Shown piece by piece: positions 14,272-20,848 of a stretch of 20,848 nucleotides of DNA. Origin of the DNA: Fragilaria radians (Eukaryota > Bacillariophyta > Fragilariophyceae > Fragilariales > Fragilariaceae). A model generated the notes under the pieces. That model made no database searches. It was not told the DNA's origin and saw nothing but the letters and a program-made list of their open reading frames with translations. The stretch lies in the NCBI GenBank assembly GCA_900642245.1, contig CAAAJI010000805.1, forward strand, positions 1 through 20,848, given 5' to 3'. Positions within the stretch are counted from its first letter, which is position 1. Every line of letters starts with the position of its first letter. The position numbers and the translations under genes are program-made.

Positions 14272-14293
14272 CGATGCAACTGCGATTGCATCG
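14272..14293. repeat. Perfect 8-base inverted repeat in the gmd leader
   Basis: CGATGCAA (14272-14279) and TTGCATCG (14286-14293) are exact complements around a 6-base loop. No T run follows, so it is either a leader hairpin or a protein-binding site. Confidence 0.5.
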
Positions 14294-14512
14294 TGGTCGT
14301 TTCCTGCTAGTCGCGCTCAATGCCCAGCGATATTAAGAACCCAGGCAAATTGGGCAACCGCGTCTGGCCGCGTTTCAACCATTTCGCTCTTCCGCGCAGT
14401 TAGTACGCGCTGATCGGCTACCCAATTCCGCTTGGCCCGAGGGAAACTCACTGCAAGAACGTGGGACTCCATCAATTCCAAAATCCAGTTCGAACGACAC
14501 AGTAAGGTATTC

Positions 14513-15547
14513 ATGAAAACCGCGATTGTCACTGGCATCACTGGGCAGGACGGCGCCTATCTGGCCGAGCTGTTATTGTCGAAGGGATATGCGGTTTACG
14601 GGACCTACCGCCGGACCAGCTCCGTAAATTTCTGGCGGATCGAGGAGCTTGGGATCAGGGACGATCCAAACCTTCATCTCGTCGAGTATGACCTGACGGA
14701 TTTGTCCGCTTCCATCCGGCTGCTGCAGCAAACTGGCGCCAAGGAGGTGTACAACCTCGCCGCGCAGAGCTTTGTCGGCGTCTCGTTCGACCAGCCGATC
14801 ACCACCGCACAAATCACAGGCATCGGGCCGGTCAATCTGCTGGAGGCGATCCGGATCATCGATCCTGCAATCCGTTTCTACCAGGCCAGTACTTCGGAAA
14901 TGTTCGGCAAGGTCCAGGCCGTCCCGCAAGTGGAAAGCACGCCATTCTATCCGCGCAGCCCCTATGGCGTGGCCAAGCTGTACGCCCACTGGATGACCAT
15001 CAATTATCGCGAAAGTTACGACATCTTCGGAAGCAGCGGCATCCTGTTCAACCATGAAAGCCCACTCCGCGGCCGCGAGTTCGTGACCCGGAAAATCACC
15101 GACAGTGTCGCCAAGATCAAGCTTGGCCAGCTCGAGTATGTCGCGCTCGGAAACATTGACGCAAAGCGCGACTGGGGCTTCGCCAAGGAGTATGTTGAGG
15201 GAATGTGGCGAATGCTGCAGGCCGATGAGCCCGACACGTTCGTGTTGGCGACCAACCGCACTGAGACCGTCCGCGACTTCGTTCGGATGGCCTTCAAGGC
15301 TGTGGACGTCGAGCTCGAATTCAGGGGCGAAGTGGATCAGGAAATTGCGGTCGATGTTGCATCCGGCACGACGGTGATGCGCGTCGATCCGCGTTTTTAC
15401 CGTCCGGCCGAAGTCGAACTCTTGATTGGCGATCCCGCCAAGGCGAAGGAGAAGCTCGGCTGGGAACCGAAGATGAGCCTGGAAGAGCTCTGCCGGATCA
15501 TGGTCGAGGCCGACCTGCGCCGTAACCTCGCCGGTTCATCGATCTAA
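14513..15547 (+). CDS. gmd: GDP-mannose 4,6-dehydratase
   Basis: 344 residues, normal length. It converts GDP-mannose to GDP-4-keto-6-deoxymannose using bound NADP. The Rossmann motif is TGITGQDGAYLAE (7-19). Catalytic residues are in place: T127 and E129 in STSEMFG, Y151 and K155 in YGVAK. RRTSSVNFWRI (33-43) and NHESPLRGREFVTRKI, later in the chain, are diagnostic of Gmd rather than other short-chain dehydratases. The ATG at 14513 is chosen because AAGG lies 5 bases upstream and the Rossmann motif follows; the frame is open upstream to 14432 but without homology-like sequence. It is followed 4 bases later by rmd, which would use its product. It opens the second plus-strand block. Confidence 0.97.
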   Translation: MKTAIVTGITGQDGAYLAELLLSKGYAVYGTYRRTSSVNFWRIEELGIRDDPNLHLVEYDLTDLSASIRLLQQTGAKEVYNLAAQSFVGVSFDQPITTAQITGIGPVNLLEAIRIIDPAIRFYQASTSEMFGKVQAVPQVESTPFYPRSPYGVAKLYAHWMTINYRESYDIFGSSGILFNHESPLRGREFVTRKITDSVAKIKLGQLEYVALGNIDAKRDWGFAKEYVEGMWRMLQADEPDTFVLATNRTETVRDFVRMAFKAVDVELEFRGEVDQEIAVDVASGTTVMRVDPRFYRPAEVELLIGDPAKAKEKLGWEPKMSLEELCRIMVEADLRRNLAGSSI

Positions 15548-15551
15548 TCGA

Positions 15552-16469
15552 GTGGCGTCCATTCCCATTTTAAGCAAGGTGCTGATCACCGGCGCGACGG
15601 GATTTACCGGGCGCTATCTGGCCCCGAGGCTCGCTGCTGCAGGATATGAAGTCCATGGCACCTCCCACGACGGAGCGGCGACTGCCATCGACGGCATCTC
15701 GCATCTCCACGAGGTCGATCTAACCGACGCCGAAGCGGTGGAGCAACTGATCGGGGAGGTGTCTCCCGCCAAAGTCGTGCACCTCGCCGCGATCGCGTTC
15801 GTCGCCCACTCGGACGTCGCAGGTATGTATCGAACGAATATCTTTGGGACTAGGAATCTACTGGAGGCCCTCGCTACCGGGTCCGACCAGCCGACGGCAG
15901 TTGTCGTCGCGAGCAGTGCGAACATCTATGGAAATTCGCGTTCGGGCAAATTGGACGAGAGCGCCCCTCCCCTTCCGGCCAACGACTATGCCGTGACCAA
16001 AGTCGCCGTGGAGAACATCGCGGGCCTCTACCGTGATCGTCTGCCAATGATCGTCACGCGCCCATTCAATTATACCGGCGTTGGTCAATCCACCGACTTC
16101 GTCATCCCGAAAATCGTCGATCATGCTCGCCGGCGCGCCCCAAGGATCGAACTGGGCAACCTCGAGGTGGAACGGGACTTCTCCGACGTGCGCGGAATTG
16201 CCGACTGCTACCTGCGGCTGCTCGATTGTCCGGCGGCGATCGGCGGTACCTTTAACCTCTGCTCCGGGCGCCATTATTCATTGGGCGAGGTCATCGCCCT
16301 GGTGGAAGAAATCTCGAACCATCCGATGCGCGTTGAGGTCAATCGGGAGTTCGTGCGCCGCAATGAAGTGCAAACACTCTACGGCGACAATGCGCATCTC
16401 GCCCGCACGATCGGCCCGGTGCAGATGCCGCCGCTGATCGACACGTTGCGGTGGATGGTAGAGGCCTGA
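15552..16469 (+). CDS. rmd: GDP-4-dehydro-6-deoxy-D-mannose reductase (RMD-like)
   Basis: 305 residues, an extended short-chain dehydrogenase. The dinucleotide motif is TGATGFTG (13-20); SSANIYG (121-127) and Y146/K150 (YAVTK) give the catalytic triad. The sequence RPFNYTGVGQSTDFVIPKIV and the position right after gmd fit the enzyme that reduces GDP-4-keto-6-deoxymannose to GDP-D-rhamnose, as in Pseudomonas A-band polysaccharide synthesis. A 4-reductase of opposite stereochemistry (giving 6-deoxy-D-talose) cannot be excluded, while the fucose-forming epimerase/reductase is less likely. The GTG at 15552 starts 4 bases after the gmd stop with no clear ribosome binding site, so translation is probably coupled. 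Confidence 0.88.
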   Translation: MASIPILSKVLITGATGFTGRYLAPRLAAAGYEVHGTSHDGAATAIDGISHLHEVDLTDAEAVEQLIGEVSPAKVVHLAAIAFVAHSDVAGMYRTNIFGTRNLLEALATGSDQPTAVVVASSANIYGNSRSGKLDESAPPLPANDYAVTKVAVENIAGLYRDRLPMIVTRPFNYTGVGQSTDFVIPKIVDHARRRAPRIELGNLEVERDFSDVRGIADCYLRLLDCPAAIGGTFNLCSGRHYSLGEVIALVEEISNHPMRVEVNREFVRRNEVQTLYGDNAHLARTIGPVQMPPLIDTLRWMVEA

Positions 16470-16475
16470 TTACCA

Positions 16476-17591
16476 GTGCGGGTCGCGCTTTCCGCTGACG
16501 CTTTGTCGCCGCATCTTACCGGGATTGGCCGATATTGCTGGGAATTGGCCCAGCGATTGCCCACCCACACGGCCGTCCAGTCTGTTGAGTTTTTCATCGG
16601 GGCGGAGCGCATTGCGGATCCCTCCCGCCTGCTGGCCCGGCGGCCTGCCGCTCCCCGTTGGTCTCGACGGCTACTGGCGCCGATCCGGAGAATGCACAGG
16701 CGCCAACAGGTCACCCCCGACTCCGACGTGGTCCATGGGCCCAATTATTCGCTGCCTGACTGGGCCGATAATGGCGTGGTGACGGTGCATGACCTGTCAG
16801 TCTTCAAATTTCCGGAAATGCATCCGGCCGAGCGAGTGGCGATGTTCGAGCGCGAATTCCAGCGAACCATCGACCGTGCCAGCCAGATCATCACCGACTG
16901 CGAGATGATCAGGCAGGAAGTCATCCAGCTCACCGGCTTTCCGCAAAGCCGGGTCACCGCCGTCCCTCTGGGTGTTGGACCGGAGTTCCAGCCGCTCGGC
17001 GAAGCAGAGCGGATGCCGGTCCTTCGAAAGCATCGATTGCCGCTTTCTGGCTATGGCCTCACAGTCTCAAGCCTCGAACCGCGAAAGCGAATCGATCGAT
17101 TGCTCGCGGCCTGGTCGGAGCTGCCTCGATGCCTCCGTGACCGCTATCCCCTGGTCGTCGCCGGGGCGAAGGGATGGCACAACGACAAGCTTCATTCGCT
17201 GATCACGCAAGGACAGTCCGAAGGGTGGGTCATCCCGCTCGGCTTCGTGTCCGAGGCAGACCTGCCGGCGCTCTACGCTGGCGCCAGTCTGTTCGTATAT
17301 CCCTCGATATATGAAGGATTTGGCTTGCCGCCTCTCGAAGCTATGGCTACTGGAGTACCCACCATCGTAGCTGCCGCTTCGTGCCTGCCTGAGGTAACGA
17401 AAGGCGGTGCCAGGCTGGTGGAACCCGAGGACATCGATAGCTTTGCAACAGCAATTACCGAGTCGCTGGAGAATGCGGAATGGCGGTCGGAAGCGGCCGT
17501 ACGTGGCATTCAGATCGCCGGTGGCTATTCCTGGCAGTCTTGCGTCGACCAAACCGTTGAGGTCTATGGAAAATCCATCAATTCTGTGTGA
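16476..17591 (+). CDS. GT4-family glycosyltransferase (mannosyl/rhamnosyltransferase-like)
   Basis: 371 residues with both halves of a GT-B enzyme. The acceptor half has SPHLTGIGRYCWELAQ (11-26), VVHGPNYSLPD (85-95) and VTVHDLSVFKFPEMHP (102-117). The donor half begins SSLEPRKR (198-205) and holds EGFGLPPLE (280-288), then a SCLPEV turn. This set is close in style to GT4 enzymes that polymerise mannose or D-rhamnose in O-antigen loci, and its place directly after gmd and rmd (6-base gap) supports use of GDP-D-rhamnose or GDP-mannose. The start is a GTG at 16476; conserved sequence (MRVALSADAL) begins immediately. The exact linkage is unknown. Confidence 0.9.
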   Translation: MRVALSADALSPHLTGIGRYCWELAQRLPTHTAVQSVEFFIGAERIADPSRLLARRPAAPRWSRRLLAPIRRMHRRQQVTPDSDVVHGPNYSLPDWADNGVVTVHDLSVFKFPEMHPAERVAMFEREFQRTIDRASQIITDCEMIRQEVIQLTGFPQSRVTAVPLGVGPEFQPLGEAERMPVLRKHRLPLSGYGLTVSSLEPRKRIDRLLAAWSELPRCLRDRYPLVVAGAKGWHNDKLHSLITQGQSEGWVIPLGFVSEADLPALYAGASLFVYPSIYEGFGLPPLEAMATGVPTIVAAASCLPEVTKGGARLVEPEDIDSFATAITESLENAEWRSEAAVRGIQIAGGYSWQSCVDQTVEVYGKSINSV

Positions 17592-17598
17592 GCTGCCC

Positions 17599-18813
17599 GT
17601 GACTGATCGCACCATCTCGCGTTTCGCTTCACGTCGCCGGATGTTTGCACCGGTCGCCTTGCTCGCCTTCGCTCTGGCCGGATGTGCCTCCGCCGGTTCG
17701 TCAGGGCCGTCCGCAGGGCGAGTGTCCAAGATGACTGACCAGGCAATTGCCGGTTCCGGGATCAAGGTCATCGACGTCACTGACGCTGTCGCCCATCAAA
17801 TCCTGAACCAGAGCCGTCCGATTCTTTTCTCGGAGCAGCTCGGGGACGGCGTGGCTCGTTCGCCCGAACTCGGGGCAGGCGACATCATCGACATCTCGAT
17901 CATCGAGGCACCGCCAGCGGTGCTCTTTACCCGCGCCTTGGGCGGAACCATCGATGCGACCGGCAGTACGGTCAGGCAGACCACTGTTTCCAGCGGGCTG
18001 GAATTGCCGCAACAGCAAATCGATCTGAGCGGGCGCATTTCCGTGCCGTTTGCCGGCTCCATCCAGGCTGCCGGACGCACGCCGCAGCAGATCGAGCAGG
18101 ACATCAAGGCAAGGTTGCGGGGCAAGGCAAACGATCCGCAGGTGGCTGTTCGACGCGTCGGCAATGCGACGGCCACCATCGCCATCCTCGGTGAAGTCGG
18201 CCAGAGCGGACGGATACCCCTGACCGGCAAGGGTGAGCGTTTGCTCGAGATCCTGGCCACTGCCGGGGGCACGAAACAACCGATTGCCAAAAGCGTCATT
18301 CAGATCACGCGCGGCGAGCGGACCATTACGTTGCCGCTGTCGACGGTGGTCGATGATGCGCGGCAGAACATCATCCTGCAACCGAACGACGTGGTTACGG
18401 TTTCCTTTCAGCCATACTCGTTCACCGCGTTGGGCGCGGTCGGGACGAGCTCCGAAGTGCCGCTTGAAGCTACGGCCGTGAGCCTGTCGCAGGCGCTAGG
18501 TCGCGTTGGCGGGCTCGCCGACAGTCGGGCGCACGTCCGGGGTGTTTTCGTCTTTCGTTTCGAAGATCCTGCGGCGCTGGATCCACAGCTGCTGGTCAAT
18601 GCCCGAACCACTCCAGACGGCAAGATCCCGGTCATCTATCGCGTCGATATGAGTGACCCTGCGACGCTGCTCGTTGCGCAGCGCTTCCCGGTCAAGAACA
18701 AGGATGTGCTTTACGTCGCCAATGCGCCGCTGACGGACTTCGCCAAATTCGTCGGTATCGTTGCATCACTGACATTCACCGCGGTGAATCTTGGCAACAC
18801 TGTCGCTCAATAA
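17599..18813 (+). CDS. Polysaccharide export outer-membrane lipoprotein, KpsD/Wza-like
   Basis: 404 residues from the chosen GTG. The N-terminus is a lipoprotein signal: basic RFASRRR, a hydrophobic core and the lipobox LAGC with C29 as the lipidated residue. The polysaccharide-export domain is recognised by LGAGDIIDISIIEAP (91-105) and ISVPFAGSIQAAGRTPQQIEQDI. SLBB-type beta-grasp repeats follow (AILGEVGQSGRIPL and FTALGAVGTSSEVPLEAT regions). It would form the outer-membrane or periplasm-spanning export channel working with the KpsE-like protein. A longer in-frame start inside the previous gene is unlikely since it would displace the signal peptide. The gene lies more than 10 kb from the other export genes, between a glycosyltransferase and manC. 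Confidence 0.92.
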   Translation: MTDRTISRFASRRRMFAPVALLAFALAGCASAGSSGPSAGRVSKMTDQAIAGSGIKVIDVTDAVAHQILNQSRPILFSEQLGDGVARSPELGAGDIIDISIIEAPPAVLFTRALGGTIDATGSTVRQTTVSSGLELPQQQIDLSGRISVPFAGSIQAAGRTPQQIEQDIKARLRGKANDPQVAVRRVGNATATIAILGEVGQSGRIPLTGKGERLLEILATAGGTKQPIAKSVIQITRGERTITLPLSTVVDDARQNIILQPNDVVTVSFQPYSFTALGAVGTSSEVPLEATAVSLSQALGRVGGLADSRAHVRGVFVFRFEDPAALDPQLLVNARTTPDGKIPVIYRVDMSDPATLLVAQRFPVKNKDVLYVANAPLTDFAKFVGIVASLTFTAVNLGNTVAQ

Positions 18814-18815
18814 AA

Positions 18816-18825
18816 GCGAATTCGC
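18816..18825. repeat. Short palindrome between the export lipoprotein and manC
   Basis: GCGAATTCGC is a perfect 10-base palindrome, 3 bases after the lipoprotein stop and 17 bases before the manC ribosome binding site. It is too short for a terminator and may be chance. Confidence 0.25.
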
Positions 18826-18841
18826 GTTGCTCGAGAGAATC

Positions 18842-18846
18842 AAGGA
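18842..18846 (+). promoter_or_regulatory. Ribosome binding site bearing on the manC start
   Basis: AAGGA lies 9 bases before the GTG at 18856 but only 3 bases before the TTG at 18850, so the GTG is the better start. Confidence 0.45.
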
Positions 18847-18855
18847 AAGTTGTCA

Positions 18856-19905
18856 GTGACTGTTTTGCCCAAGCCAATCACCCCGGTGATCCTGTGTGGC
18901 GGAAGTGGAACTCGGTTGTGGCCGCGAAGCCGGGCCAGCAAGCCAAAACCATTCCTTCCGCTGGTGCGGGAGGAGACCCTGTTCCAGCAAGCGCTGTCAC
19001 GATGTGGGGACCCGGCACACTTTGGCCCTCCGATTGTGGTCACCGGCTCGCATCATGTCGAACATGTCGACGCGCAGCTCAGCGGTGCCCCGCAGGCGCA
19101 GGTGATCGTCGAGCCGATGGCAAAGAATACGGCTGCGGCGATCGCGCTCGCTGCCATGCAATTGCCGGCCGACGCCGTGATGCTCGTCTGCCCGAGTGAC
19201 CATCATATCGGCGACGCCGATTCGTTCGTCAAAGTCGCCCTTGCGGCTGGCGAGCTTGCGTCCCGAGGGTGGCTGGTATCGTTGGGCATCCGTCCCACAG
19301 CACCGGACACCGGCTTTGGCTATTTGCGCCACGGGGAGCCAATCGATTCGCTGGGATTCCGCGTGGGGGAATTCGTCGAGAAGCCGGATGCGGCGCGCGC
19401 GCAACAATATCTGGAGTCCGGCGAGTATAGCTGGAACGGCGGGATCTTCGCTTTCCGGGTGCAGGACTACCTTGCCGAACTGAAGGAGCACCGTCCCGAG
19501 CTTGAAGCCGCTGTCCGCCAGTCTGTAGCCGATGGACAAGTGACCGATGGGCGGTTCCTCCCCGGGGCGGAAGCATTCCACAGCATCAAATCCGAGTCCG
19601 TCGACTATGCGGTCATGGAAAACACCAGTCGCGCAGCGATGGTGCCGGCAGACATGTCCTGGTCCGACATCGGCAACTGGCGGGCCTTGCATGGCGCTCG
19701 GGAGCGTGACGAATTCGGCAATACGGTCCGGGGTCCGGTTGAGATCATCAATTGTCGCGATGTGCTGGTGGACAGCGACGGCCCCCGTGTTTCGATCATC
19801 GGCCTCGACAACGTGATCGTCGTGATCGACGGCAACGAGGTCATGATCGCAAATGCGGAAGACGCGCATTTGGTCGGCCGCCTGTCCGGCGCGACGAATC
19901 AGTAA
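18856..19905 (+). CDS. manC: Mannose-1-phosphate guanylyltransferase, short form
   Basis: 349 residues. It makes GDP-mannose from mannose-1-phosphate and GTP in the cytoplasm. The pyrophosphorylase signature is VILCGGSGTRLWP (11-23), followed by the lysine-rich RASKPKPFLPL. FVEKPD and YSWNGGIFAFR, further on, are the sugar-phosphate-binding motifs, and the left-handed helix end reads VIVVIDGNEVMIANAEDAHLV. Many ManC/CpsB proteins are about 480 residues with a C-terminal cupin that isomerises mannose-6-phosphate; this one stops before that domain. The separate isomerase at 2840-3697 would fill the gap. A phosphomannomutase is not in the window. TTG at 18850 is an alternative start. Confidence 0.95.
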   Translation: MTVLPKPITPVILCGGSGTRLWPRSRASKPKPFLPLVREETLFQQALSRCGDPAHFGPPIVVTGSHHVEHVDAQLSGAPQAQVIVEPMAKNTAAAIALAAMQLPADAVMLVCPSDHHIGDADSFVKVALAAGELASRGWLVSLGIRPTAPDTGFGYLRHGEPIDSLGFRVGEFVEKPDAARAQQYLESGEYSWNGGIFAFRVQDYLAELKEHRPELEAAVRQSVADGQVTDGRFLPGAEAFHSIKSESVDYAVMENTSRAAMVPADMSWSDIGNWRALHGARERDEFGNTVRGPVEIINCRDVLVDSDGPRVSIIGLDNVIVVIDGNEVMIANAEDAHLVGRLSGATNQ

Positions 19906-19983
19906 CCACGAAGCTTCTGCCGACATTGCTGGGCCAGCTTCACGGTTGGTGATCGCGGAGCTTTGTGGCTAAGCGGCAAAGCG

Positions 19984-20848
19984 ATGGACGGCCCCCCACA
20001 TCTTGCCCGGCATGCCCGGCAACAGCTTTCAACGCAGCAGGGCGCTGAGGTCGCGCGCTTCGGTGCTGCAGGTCGCGATATCTTGATCGATGTATCCCGG
20101 CTTGTGTGGCGGTCGTGGCGCGGTGGATTGCCTACTGGCGTCGACCGCGTCTGCCTCGCTTATGTGCACCACTTCCAGGAGCGCTCGCGGGCGGTCGTGC
20201 AGCGGCGCGGGCAGTATTTCATCTTCGGCGTGGCCCACTCCGAACGACTTTTCCGCCTTTTTCTCCGCGGCCCCAAGGGGTTCCGATCCCGCCTTGCGGC
20301 GCTCGCCGCCCGGGCATTTCTTTCGGGCAAGGAGAGGCCAGTTGAGCCCGGCCTGCTTTATCTGAACGTCGGTCATACCGGCCTCGATGAACCATCACTG
20401 CCCAAGTGGATTGAGCAAAATGGATTGCGTACCGTTTATTTCATCCATGACCTCATCCCGCTGACGCATCCGGAATACTGCCGGCCAGGAGAGGCGGACA
20501 AACATGCACACCGCATGGAGAATGTCCTTGCCAGCGCCTCGGGAGTCATCGGGAATTCGCAGGCGACCATCGATGATCTTAGCGCCTTTGCGACCCAGCG
20601 CGGCCTGCCCATGCCCTCGGCCGTGGCATCGTTTATCGCCGGCCCTCCCGCACCCAAAAACCTGGCTCCCTCGGTCCTTGGCCGACCTTATTTCATCACC
20701 GTAGGGACGATCGAGGGCCGCAAGAATCACATAACATTATTGCGTATCTGGGAGCGTCTGGGGCAACGATCCGACCGCGAAGCACCTCTATTACTGATCG
20801 TTGGACAGCGGGGATGGGAAGCAGCCGATGCCCTGGCGATGCTCGACC
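19984..20848 (+). CDS. GT4-like glycosyltransferase, 3' end beyond the window
   Basis: The frame is open to the right edge; 288 codons are visible. The acceptor half contains DILIDVSRLVWRSWRGGLPTGVDRVCLAYV (about 32-61), the same TG-I/V-x-R element as in the other glycosyltransferases here, and VYFIHDLIPLTHPEYC (about 153-168). The donor half starts at FITVGTIEGRKNH and reaches LLIVGQRGWE; the final EGFGLPxxE motif would lie outside the window. An insertion-like stretch rich in Arg, Leu and Ala (about 85-112) separates the first two motifs. The ATG at 19984 is the first ATG in frame; a TTG at 19963 is possible, and neither has a strong ribosome binding site. It follows manC by 78 bases and is expected to join in the same glycan's assembly. 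Confidence 0.8.
   Translation, partial: MDGPPHLARHARQQLSTQQGAEVARFGAAGRDILIDVSRLVWRSWRGGLPTGVDRVCLAYVHHFQERSRAVVQRRGQYFIFGVAHSERLFRLFLRGPKGFRSRLAALAARAFLSGKERPVEPGLLYLNVGHTGLDEPSLPKWIEQNGLRTVYFIHDLIPLTHPEYCRPGEADKHAHRMENVLASASGVIGNSQATIDDLSAFATQRGLPMPSAVASFIAGPPAPKNLAPSVLGRPYFITVGTIEGRKNHITLLRIWERLGQRSDREAPLLLIVGQRGWEAADALAMLD

Larger units (their letters stand above)
14156..14512. other. Divergent intergenic region upstream of gmd, rich in inverted repeats
   Basis: 357 bases with no convincing gene; short frames here lack motifs and ribosome binding sites. It contains the palindrome GGGCCGGCCC (14234-14243), a perfect 8-base hairpin (14272-14293) and a pair TGCCCA/TGGGCA (14321-14326, 14351-14356) that competes with CCCA/TGGG. 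A candidate promoter is at 14181-14204. The layout suggests a long structured leader for block B. Confidence 0.55.

Noticed and set aside
15552..16469. Reading the reductase as a GDP-L-fucose synthase.
   Set aside because: The length (305) and motifs fit RMD-type 4-reductases; the epimerase/reductase would be expected to show its own conserved Cys/His active-site residues, which I could not place.
1..20848. Searched for CRISPR repeats, tRNA-like cloverleafs, transposase motifs, phage genes and toxin-antitoxin pairs.
   Set aside because: None could be supported by reading the sequence.

Overview
The window looks like chromosomal DNA of a GC-rich alphaproteobacterium, most likely a sphingomonad (Sphingomonadales). 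The grounds are a UrcA-family secreted protein, an outer-membrane barrel with the Cys-Pro-Asp-Gly/poly-proline tail often seen in that order, and frequent GTG/TTG starts. No rRNA, tRNA, CRISPR array, insertion sequence or phage gene was seen.

Left part (1-4578), mostly housekeeping or envelope genes, nearly all on the minus strand: a ketopantoate-reductase-family gene cut by the left edge (1-614), a UrcA-family periplasmic protein (839-1243, plus), a second complete ketopantoate-reductase-family gene (1268-2200), a small two-helix membrane protein (2393-2755), a class I mannose-6-phosphate isomerase (2840-3697), and an outer-membrane beta-barrel protein with long proline tracts (3802-4578). 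A 536-base gap with an unusual inverted repeat separates these from the main cluster.

Central and right part (5115-20848): a surface-polysaccharide (capsule-type) locus using the ABC-transporter route. Block A (5115-13396, plus) holds kpsE-, kpsM- and kpsT-like export genes, a GT4 glycosyltransferase, an FkbM-type methyltransferase, a small DUF4214-like membrane protein and two more GT4 glycosyltransferases, many with overlapping stop/start codons. A class I methyltransferase with a possible DUF4214-like tail lies on the minus strand (13436-14155). A 357-base divergent intergenic region follows. Block B (14513 to the right edge, plus) holds gmd, rmd, a GT4 glycosyltransferase, a KpsD/Wza-like outer-membrane export lipoprotein, a short manC and a GT4 glycosyltransferase cut by the window end.

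How they fit together: ManA makes mannose-6-phosphate, a phosphomannomutase not present here would make mannose-1-phosphate, ManC makes GDP-mannose, and Gmd plus Rmd would convert it to GDP-D-rhamnose. Five GT4 enzymes would build a glycan of mannose and/or D-rhamnose, the two methyltransferases may decorate or cap it, KpsM/KpsT would move it across the inner membrane and KpsE plus the export lipoprotein would carry it to the surface. The sugar identities and capping role are inferred. Base composition falls in the middle of block A, as is common for the strain-variable part of such loci.
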